Below, piece after piece: positions 7,072-13,696 of a DNA stretch of 13,696 bases. Source of the stretch: an uncultured Lachnospiraceae bacterium (GTDB taxonomy: Bacteria; Bacillota; Clostridia; Lachnospirales; Lachnospiraceae). Position 1 is the first letter of the stretch. Each line of letters opens with the position of its first letter. Location: contig CANRMO010000046.1 in assembly GCA_947631755.1 (NCBI GenBank), positions 1 to 13,696 of the forward strand, read 5' to 3'. The notes below the pieces were generated by a model. It saw only the letters and a program-made list of their open reading frames with translations. It did not search any database and was not told the origin of the DNA. Made by a program: the position numbers and the translations under genes.

Positions 7072-9312
7072 CTATTTTCTTTTCTCCGTCCGAGGCTTTC
7101 TATACTTTTTAAACACCAGAAAGCCGGCTGCCAGAAGCACGATCACCCCGGCCGCGATATACACGATCGGATTCGTAAAAATGCGCGCTGCCAGGCCGCC
7201 ACTGCTGATCACCGCAATATACTGGATATCCGGCGTTGTCACACGGTATATATTATCGTCCACAGCCGCATCCAGTTTTTTCACACCGTCTTTTTCCGTG
7301 TAGGCATAAATTTCCGCCCCCCTCTTTGCGCGTTCACCAGACAGAGGGATACTGAGCGTATAATCCCCTTCCGGATCTGCTGTATTAGTAATATTATAGA
7401 CGACCAGACCATTTCCGGAGGCGCCGGTTTTATCCCGGAATGTTTTATATATCTCTTCCTTTTTCCCCAGCGCGCGGACGGTCAGCATCGGCGGTTTTAC
7501 CGTGGATTCCTGGAGCCCGTAATCTGCTGTGGCATGGATTCCCGTGACCGCCTCCACAGCAGTCAGCACGCCCCTGTTCGTATTTTCACCGACCGCGCCG
7601 TTGCCCAGCGTCTCCAGATTGCACCCGTAACCACTCACGGTCGTCTCCACCCCGTCCACCTGGGCAGCTACAGCTACCGACCGCATCGCGATAATCTTTG
7701 ACAGATTCGGCTGTCCCAGTTCTGTCCCGCTCGGCTGGTTAATAAAATTCATATAGGACACATTGTCTGCCAGCTTTTCCGAGGCCGCCGTCACCAGCGG
7801 CTCAGAGATATTCTGGATGAGGGAATTGAACCAGCACGGCTCATACGTCTTCCCGTTAAATGCAGTCCCTCCCAGAGCGGCAATTTTTGCACAATCTTTC
7901 ATGTACTGATGATATTTATCCATCAGGCTCTTATTCTGATAGATCACATAAAATAGCGGAAATTCTTTATAGATTTCCCCTGGCTTTTTCCCGGCTCCCC
8001 CGAAACCAAATTTCTGGTCTTTATATGCATTGAACATAATATCCAGTTCCAGATTGGCCGTTGCCTCTGATGTACTCGGAAAATAGCAGCCAAAACTCAG
8101 GTCGTAATCCCAGGGAACCACCATACATTTACCGCTTGTATCCACATACAGCCCGTAATTTTTCTGTCCGTCAAACATATTGTCTATCTGGACAAGGAAA
8201 CTGTGTGCCGCAAAATATCTCACCACTTCGTCCACATCCATAACCTGGTTTAACAGTTCCAGATAGGCATCGCTGTTCACATCGACAGCCTTTCCGTCAA
8301 AATCTTTCCCGCTGCTGAGCTGGTTTATCTTTTTTTGCCAGGAGAGAACTGTGGGGAGCATCTCTGCCACATCCTGTAGCGTTTCATCGTCCTCTTCCCA
8401 GAGAGTTTCCTGTTCCTTCAGATCCCCTTTTGCCTTGTAGATCCCATTTTCATCCAGCTCCAGCACGGAATTCAGGTCAAAGGTGCCGTCCTCTCTCCGG
8501 TATTTGTCCATCTTCTCATCATAGAGCAGTGATGTGTGCTCCGGCTTTACCAGATAGTCGCTGATGCCGCCCTTATCTGCTTTCTGATACTGCTCTATAA
8601 TACTCTGATCCATGGCTTCTACCATAAAATAGACCCCATAGAAATTATCGTTGATATACAATTTCGCCAGCCCGTATTGCGGTGTCGGCACTCCCATCTC
8701 AGTCATAAGAGCCAGCGCTATGTACTCTTTCAGCATGGACTTGTCAAAAAAGAAATTGTTGAAGCTGACTTTCCGGCAGCCGTAAAAATTCTGCTTTACC
8801 CCGTACTGGCTCTTTTTTATAAACTTTCCAAAATTTACAGTAAAGGAAAAACGGTCATTGCCGAAATTGTCCATGAAAGCGTGTTCCAGCGTATAACTCC
8901 CCTTTGTCTTCAGCCCGGTGTACCCGATCGTCTTATCCCCGATCGTCACACTTTCTGTCATGACCGAAGGCTTTTTATCTGCATTCTGGAGCAGATAATT
9001 CAAATTGTTCTCATCTACCTTGATCGAGACCGTCTGGATCCCATCTTTCAAAAAATACGCATCATAGGCACCGTCTTTCGCGTCTGCCTGCATGCTCATA
9101 TCCACCTGGTAATCCTCCGGCGGCGTATTTTTGAGCATATCCTCTGTGATCTCGGTCGTGGAAGTGCCGTGGCCGCCCGTCCCTCCCGTCTCCACGGGAA
9201 CTTCTTCCTCTCCCCCCTCTGCACGGGATACTGTACCCGCAGATGCCACCATTGCCGCCAGCAGCACGGCAGATACCGCCGCTGCCAGCCACCGTTTCCA
9301 GCCCTTTCTCAT
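7072..9312 (-). CDS. CotH-family protein kinase-like, secreted and membrane-anchored
   Basis: 746 aa. I chose the ATG at 9310-9312 because AGGAGG lies about 6 nt upstream and the next residues form a signal peptide (MRKGWKRWLAAAV, cleavage near residues 25-31). An upstream in-frame ATG at 9354 would put 14 extra residues before it. A Gly/Thr-rich linker follows, then a CotH domain at about 95-480 with LKTKGSYTLEH, YGLAKLYINDNFYGVYFM, a D-x3-D segment (Asp377, Asp381) before KNYGLY, and PWDYDLSFG (Asp402, Asp404). The last is the family's probable metal-binding site. A further 230 residues I do not recognise lead to a single membrane helix (714-734) and a basic tail. In Bacillus, CotH phosphorylates spore coat proteins. 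Here the predicted topology is outside the cell, anchored by the C-terminus. It lies 51 bp downstream of GH43-B with no visible terminator between, so the two are probably co-transcribed. Its target is unknown. Confidence 0.88.
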   Translation of the reverse strand: MRKGWKRWLAAAVSAVLLAAMVASAGTVSRAEGGEEEVPVETGGTGGHGTSTTEITEDMLKNTPPEDYQVDMSMQADAKDGAYDAYFLKDGIQTVSIKVDENNLNYLLQNADKKPSVMTESVTIGDKTIGYTGLKTKGSYTLEHAFMDNFGNDRFSFTVNFGKFIKKSQYGVKQNFYGCRKVSFNNFFFDKSMLKEYIALALMTEMGVPTPQYGLAKLYINDNFYGVYFMVEAMDQSIIEQYQKADKGGISDYLVKPEHTSLLYDEKMDKYRREDGTFDLNSVLELDENGIYKAKGDLKEQETLWEEDDETLQDVAEMLPTVLSWQKKINQLSSGKDFDGKAVDVNSDAYLELLNQVMDVDEVVRYFAAHSFLVQIDNMFDGQKNYGLYVDTSGKCMVVPWDYDLSFGCYFPSTSEATANLELDIMFNAYKDQKFGFGGAGKKPGEIYKEFPLFYVIYQNKSLMDKYHQYMKDCAKIAALGGTAFNGKTYEPCWFNSLIQNISEPLVTAASEKLADNVSYMNFINQPSGTELGQPNLSKIIAMRSVAVAAQVDGVETTVSGYGCNLETLGNGAVGENTNRGVLTAVEAVTGIHATADYGLQESTVKPPMLTVRALGKKEEIYKTFRDKTGASGNGLVVYNITNTADPEGDYTLSIPLSGERAKRGAEIYAYTEKDGVKKLDAAVDDNIYRVTTPDIQYIAVISSGGLAARIFTNPIVYIAAGVIVLLAAGFLVFKKYRKPRTEKRK

Positions 9313-9363
9313 AACTAACCTCCTAATTGTCTTTTCGTTTCCTGCGATCACCATAAACTGTTT

Positions 9364-12300
9364 CTATTTAATCTTTACTGAAGACGCCTGACCCTTCTTT
9401 TTAAAGATTTTTTTGTACTTTTTCAGGCGGGAGGCCGGGACTTTGACCTTAGCCTTTTTATTAATTCCCTTTAGAGCATTTTTGCCGACACTCTTTAACT
9501 TCTTCGTCTTAACTGTGATCGTCTTCAGCTTTGCATCTTTGTAAAATGCTTTCTTGCCAATCTTTTGCACATTTGCACCTACTGTCACCTTTTTCAGTTT
9601 TTTACAGTTTGCAAATGCATTGTTGGCGATGGCGGTGATCTTATAGGACGTACCCTTTATCTTAACCGTTTTCCCGACAGCCGCGGAGGTCAGCGTCTTC
9701 TTTTTCACGCCTGCCACTGTGACCGTCTTTTTCGATACACTCGTCACCTTGTATTTCAGATTCCCAGAGGTGTATGTGGCATTTTCTTTCACGCTTCCGG
9801 CATCTTCTCCCTGACCGTCATCCGATGGCTTCGTGTTCCCGTCTGTCTTCGGTGTATCTGTCAGCTTAGCGATCTTTTCTGTCTCCACTACCGTGCCACA
9901 TTCCTTACATTTCCTGGCGCGCTCGCCTTCTTCCTCAGTGGTGGCAGCTTTTATCGTCTCCCAGTCACCGGGGGTATGTGCTTTCACTGCAATCTCTGTC
10001 TCGTGAATATAGCCACAGACAGAGCAGGTTTCTTTCTGTCTGCCAGCGGTGGTACAGGTTGCCGGATCCGTCACTACCGGATCACCATAAGTATGGCTCT
10101 GGCAGAGCTCCACTTCCTCTGTCTGTGCGTCAGAACAATCTTCACAGACTCTCTTCCTCTCGCCGGGAGCTGTTTCCGTAGCCGCCCTGGTTATCTCCCA
10201 TGCGCCGTATGTGTGCTCCGTCTTCGCAATCTCTGTCTCGTTGAAATACCCGCATATAATGCAGGTCTCTCTCTTCTTGCCCGTGGCAGTGCAGGATGGT
10301 TTCTTAACTTCCGTTATCGGACCGTATGCGTGCTCCTTACAAATTTCTATCTGTTTTGTCTCTTTGTGTGAACAAACGGAACAGGTTCTCTCTTTTTTGC
10401 CAGGTTCCGTGATCGCCCATACACCGTACTTATGCGCTGTCATTGCGATCTCCGTCTCCTCGGTATGCCCGCACTCTGTGCACACTTTCTCCCGTGTACC
10501 AGCAGTAGTACAAGTAGCCTGTCTGGTCACGACTGCGTCGCCATAACTGTGAGTTGTACACAAGGACACTGCCCCGCTCTCACTCTCACCACAGACAGAA
10601 CAGGTTCTCGTTCTCGTCCCAGCCTCTGTAGCGGTCGGCACCTTAGTTATCTTCCATGCACCAAATGTGTGCCCAGCGGGGATCTCCTCCTCACTTGTCT
10701 CTCCACAGGCACAGCATGTAAGCATTTTCAATCCTTTTTCTGTACAAGTTGCCTTTTTTGTGACAATTCCTTTGTCATACTGGTGATTCGCGCAGATAAG
10801 ACCCTCTATAGCTGCCGTCAGTTTCGCGGCACACTCATCTACCTGTCCCTGCTGCCCTGCTGGCAGATTTTTATCCAGTGCATTGGCCGCACCAACCGCG
10901 TCACTCAGTGCCTGCATGCTCTCCTGCGAATAAATACTCCCCGCCTCATTCTGCGCCACATATCTTTTGGCGGCTGTAAGCGCCTCATTGAAAGCAGCGT
11001 AATCGGCGATCTCCGGATTTAACAAAACCGTATTATCAAGGCTTGCCGCAGAAGAGGTTCCTCGCCCAAGGAGAATGTAAACTCCCGAGAGCTCACCTGT
11101 TCCGTTGACGGTGATCTCCTTATCCGTTAAAATTGCCTGACTGGTAGATTTATTGACAATGGACAGCGTCGCTTTTGTCCTGTCTGCCGAGTCCATCGAC
11201 ACTGTGATATGCACCCATGTCCCCTTGGGAATATCCACCGTATCAGTTGTATCATTGATTGCAAATTTCTGATTATTCAGCCCGGAAGCAGATAATTTTA
11301 AAATATAACCTGACCCTGCTCCCTCATTTATTTTGTATGACAGATCTTTTCCGGCCAGGACAAACTGTGTAACAGGCGTAGTAGAACCATTACCGCCAGT
11401 GGAACTTGTCAGCTGCACATCTGTCTCAAAGGTATATTTGCCTTCCGGCTGTTTCTCCAGCCCAAAGGGCGCTCTCACTCCCCGGTTTCCAGAACCAGAG
11501 GGCACTAACTTAACATACGTATTCTCATCCGCTGTCACTTCTGTAACCGTGGCGCCCCCGTTCTCACTCCAAATTGATTTCACATCGGTTCCCCACTCAT
11601 AGTCCTCGGAGTAATAGGCATTGCCGCTGGCTGGTTTTTTCGGTATCGGCTCCACCCAGATCTCAAAATCGCGGAGTGTCCCCTTATAAGTCCCTGCCCA
11701 CCAGCTGCCGAGCCCGAAATTGAGCTCATCTGCCGAAGACAGGAAATCCAGGACACTGGAATAGTCTTTCATAGTAGAGGATCCCGGTATCTCCCCCTCC
11801 TGGACTGTGGTGCGGTCTTTGTCCAGCATAGTATCATCATAAATTTTTTCTCCGTCCATTTTGACTGAGTAGCCTCCCGGCGTAAAGGCTATCTCCATCT
11901 CACGCTCTGTCCCCTCCCCAATAAAATCTGTGCCAGCCGTCCATTTTTTCCCTTCTGGATAATCGCCATTATACAGGTTCGCATCAAATATACCTCCGGT
12001 GGCATTATACCCCAGATAAGAACCGCCTGTAAAATATAATCTTCCTGTATAATTTCCCGCAGGGCCAGCCGTCACAGAGAAAATATTAGCATTGTCCAGA
12101 TGAGCAAACGCTCCTGTTCTCTTTACCTTAAACTTAAATGTGACACCTCTGCTTGTATCTACCCCTTTCATCGGGTTCTCGACCGTCTCTGTCTTACCGG
12201 CAGCCAGATTCAGAGGCTCCTCTCCATAAAAAGACTCTAACTGATAGGCGCCATCTGTAGCTGCCGGCACTGTCACCTCGATCTTTTTTGTATAAGAAGC

Positions 12301-13696
12301 ATCTCCCCTTGTGATCGTCGCTGTCAGCGTCACAGCCGCATCCGCCCCCTTTGGCTGTATTACGCTGCCATCTGCCAAAAGGAATGGTGAGTCACTCTCC
12401 CATGTGATTTTCGTACCACAGAGCCCTTCCGCCGGAAACTCTATATCCTCCGATATGCGTTTCGGCAGGGAGACTTTTTTGGCTGCAACCGATACGGCTT
12501 CCTCGTCTTTTGGATAGCGGTAGCCCCAGAGGCAGGTATCCACCTCTCCCCTTGCTCCCGCCGCTGTAAAACACAGTGTTTTTACATTTGTCCCTTCCAT
12601 CGTCTGATTCAGGAAAACCGCCTCATATGTGACGTTGTCTGCTTTCAGGGTTACATTCCCCTCACCGTCTTTCTGCCACGTGCCCGACAATGCCCCTGTA
12701 ATCTTTCCGTCCGCTGTCAGCGCGATCTTCTGCGGTTTATTGTATTCCAGTAAAGCATGATTTGTATTGTTCTGGAATAAAATCTCATAATCCCCCTCTA
12801 TTTCGCTGTCAGCGTCTGCCGGCTCGTCCGATCTTTTATATTCAAATGGAGCCGCCGTCAGATATCCACTCTTTGTCGTAAAGAGCTGATGAACCCGGAC
12901 TGAGTGATACTCGGATCCGTCATCCGTGCGTGTGTGGTAAACGACGTAGGCATTGCCGTCGTCATCGACAAATGCCGAATTGTGTCCCTGGGCAGTTTGA
13001 GCATTTTCCCAGTAACTCCATTTGTAGTATCCCATCAGGCGGGTTCCCACTTTTCCGCCATTGCCATTTACATCTCCCCCCTCTGTCGCCAGATTTCCTG
13101 AAATATCTTTGTAAGGCCCATCCGGATTTTCAGAGCGGAAAACTCTCATATTATAACCGCCATTTGCCACAAGGCCGCCATAGGAAATAAACAGATAATA
13201 CGAATCCCCTATGTATTGAATATACGGCGCCTCCCCGGATGCACCTGAACCGCCGAGCCTTTTGCCCATATATTTGCCCGCGGGCGTGTTGTCATAGCCA
13301 GCCTTCGCCTCTGCGCTCATATCGCGGAATCCGGTCTCCTCATCCAAGGCAAACATATAAATGCCGCCAGACCAGGAACCATAGACAAACCAGAGTTTCC
13401 CCTCTTCATCATAGAATACGCAGGGATCAATGGCGTGCGCGCCGATCCGGTTATTCCATGTCGTTGGTTCACAGGGCGTCTCCCCATCCTTTGGCGTGTA
13501 CGCATCTCTTGTATACTCAGCGGGCAGCGCAGTGTTTCCTGTCACCGCCGCGTAATCTGTTTTTTTGAAATCATGCACACCATCTTTTGTGAAACCGGAA
13601 TATACAACCGTTCCCTCATATGTCCAGTCGCCGTCCAGAGAGTCAGCGGTCAGCATACAGATCGCCGAATTCCAGGAACATCCATTGATGCTCATG
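9364..13696 (-). CDS. GH43-B, multidomain surface glycosidase with Cys/His repeats and LRR_5 tail (N-terminus outside window)
   Basis: At least 1443 aa; the reading frame continues past 13696. In window numbering: GH43 propeller to about 286, with Asp90 (AIDPCVFY), Glu155 (GEAPYIQY) and GHNS with His238; the first catalytic Asp lies outside the window. Then a GH43_C-type domain (about 299-395), a degenerate Ig-like domain (about 396-480) and a LamG-like domain (about 482-685). A beta-sandwich shared with GH43-A follows (about 690-892), then FIVAR (about 894-965), eight Cys/His repeats (967-1278), a polar linker, and LRR_5/BspA-type repeats with a very lysine-rich C-terminus (1305-1443, ending SSVKIK). 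The C-terminal modules suggest attachment to the cell envelope. The GH43/GH43_C pair resembles endo-arabinanases, so arabinan is the likely substrate (inference). The domain order is a rearranged version of GH43-A. It is the first visible gene of a probable operon with the CotH gene. Confidence 0.9.
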   Translation of the reverse strand, partial: MSINGCSWNSAICMLTADSLDGDWTYEGTVVYSGFTKDGVHDFKKTDYAAVTGNTALPAEYTRDAYTPKDGETPCEPTTWNNRIGAHAIDPCVFYDEEGKLWFVYGSWSGGIYMFALDEETGFRDMSAEAKAGYDNTPAGKYMGKRLGGSGASGEAPYIQYIGDSYYLFISYGGLVANGGYNMRVFRSENPDGPYKDISGNLATEGGDVNGNGGKVGTRLMGYYKWSYWENAQTAQGHNSAFVDDDGNAYVVYHTRTDDGSEYHSVRVHQLFTTKSGYLTAAPFEYKRSDEPADADSEIEGDYEILFQNNTNHALLEYNKPQKIALTADGKITGALSGTWQKDGEGNVTLKADNVTYEAVFLNQTMEGTNVKTLCFTAAGARGEVDTCLWGYRYPKDEEAVSVAAKKVSLPKRISEDIEFPAEGLCGTKITWESDSPFLLADGSVIQPKGADAAVTLTATITRGDASYTKKIEVTVPAATDGAYQLESFYGEEPLNLAAGKTETVENPMKGVDTSRGVTFKFKVKRTGAFAHLDNANIFSVTAGPAGNYTGRLYFTGGSYLGYNATGGIFDANLYNGDYPEGKKWTAGTDFIGEGTEREMEIAFTPGGYSVKMDGEKIYDDTMLDKDRTTVQEGEIPGSSTMKDYSSVLDFLSSADELNFGLGSWWAGTYKGTLRDFEIWVEPIPKKPASGNAYYSEDYEWGTDVKSIWSENGGATVTEVTADENTYVKLVPSGSGNRGVRAPFGLEKQPEGKYTFETDVQLTSSTGGNGSTTPVTQFVLAGKDLSYKINEGAGSGYILKLSASGLNNQKFAINDTTDTVDIPKGTWVHITVSMDSADRTKATLSIVNKSTSQAILTDKEITVNGTGELSGVYILLGRGTSSAASLDNTVLLNPEIADYAAFNEALTAAKRYVAQNEAGSIYSQESMQALSDAVGAANALDKNLPAGQQGQVDECAAKLTAAIEGLICANHQYDKGIVTKKATCTEKGLKMLTCCACGETSEEEIPAGHTFGAWKITKVPTATEAGTRTRTCSVCGESESGAVSLCTTHSYGDAVVTRQATCTTAGTREKVCTECGHTEETEIAMTAHKYGVWAITEPGKKERTCSVCSHKETKQIEICKEHAYGPITEVKKPSCTATGKKRETCIICGYFNETEIAKTEHTYGAWEITRAATETAPGERKRVCEDCSDAQTEEVELCQSHTYGDPVVTDPATCTTAGRQKETCSVCGYIHETEIAVKAHTPGDWETIKAATTEEEGERARKCKECGTVVETEKIAKLTDTPKTDGNTKPSDDGQGEDAGSVKENATYTSGNLKYKVTSVSKKTVTVAGVKKKTLTSAAVGKTVKIKGTSYKITAIANNAFANCKKLKKVTVGANVQKIGKKAFYKDAKLKTITVKTKKLKSVGKNALKGINKKAKVKVPASRLKKYKKIFKKKGQASSVKIK
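9865..10800 (-). repeat. Eight tandem Cys/His repeats of about 39 residues, alternating A and B types
   Basis: Units start at a conserved His followed by Tyr/Phe/Pro and usually Gly (HTYG, HSYG, HAYG and so on) and contain CxxC. They alternate A-B-A-B-A-B-A-B. All four A units show C-x2-H-x12-C-x9-C-x2-C with no change in spacing. The B units lack the mid-unit Cys, and their last residues supply the first Cys of the next A unit. The fourth unit is a few residues short. The repeats are diverged at DNA level. Confidence 0.9.
11022..11622 (-). other. Beta-sandwich module of GH43-B shared with the GH43-A C-terminus
   Basis: About 200 residues opening NAYYSEDYEW. It shares GYILKL, the Ile-Asn-x(n)-Val-Asp block, IPKGTWV, NGTGELSG, YILLGR and a closing LDN with the GH43-A C-terminal module. 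Here it is internal, followed by FIVAR. Confidence 0.6.

Noticed and set aside
8536..9318. 260-codon open frame on the plus strand, antisense to the CotH gene
   Set aside because: Low-complexity, Arg/His/Leu-rich translation with no recognisable motif. The minus strand encodes a clear CotH protein over the same bases.
9865..10800. Tandem repeats considered as a CRISPR array
   Set aside because: The repeats are protein-level, in one open frame, diverged at DNA level, with no identical repeats or spacers.
9565..11022. Open frames on the plus strand opposite the Cys/His repeats, rich in Cys, Leu and Phe
   Set aside because: They mirror the repetitive composition of the real gene on the minus strand, lack ribosome sites and overlap each other.

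Overview
The window looks like chromosome of a gut-type Firmicute, most likely Lachnospiraceae or a close clostridial relative (inference). The grounds are strong AGGAGG-type ribosome sites, a TTG start, lysine-rich Big_2 (Ig-like) repeats, a FIVAR module, BspA-type LRR_5 repeats with a lysine-rich C-terminus, and a CotH-family kinase-like protein. I see no tRNA, rRNA, CRISPR array, transposase, integrase or phage gene.

Layout: (1) 1-709, minus strand: 5' part of ftsH, cut by the window edge just after Walker A. (2) 710-915: divergent control region with two good sigma-A promoters, one for ftsH and one for pyrG, and a 12-bp palindrome at the ftsH transcription start. (3) 916-2541, plus strand: complete pyrG (CTP synthase, 541 aa), followed by a rho-independent terminator. 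(4) 2670-2746: promoter overlapped by an 8-bp inverted repeat. (5) 2747-6968, plus strand: one large secreted GH43 glycosidase gene ('GH43-A'), split by a run of 11 G at 3392-3402. The two open frames overlap only at 3390-3406, so the frame change must take place at this run. (6) 7013-7044: hairpin between converging transcripts. (7) 7072-9312, minus strand: membrane-anchored extracellular CotH-family protein (746 aa). (8) 9364-13696, minus strand: second GH43 glycosidase ('GH43-B'), with its N-terminus outside the window. It carries a LamG-like domain, a beta-sandwich also present in GH43-A, FIVAR, eight Cys/His repeats and an LRR_5 tail.

The left third is housekeeping: membrane protease and CTP synthesis. 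The right two thirds form an accessory cell-surface locus. Two related but rearranged GH43 enzymes probably act on arabinan or another arabinose-containing plant polysaccharide. GH43-B and the CotH protein lie 51 bp apart on the same strand and look like an operon.

The points most worth a second look are the poly-G switch (or assembly error) in GH43-A, the strictly alternating Cys/His repeats with invariant spacing in GH43-B, the GH43-CotH pairing, a beta-sandwich module shared by the two enzymes, and loss in GH43-A of a histidine that GH43-B keeps.
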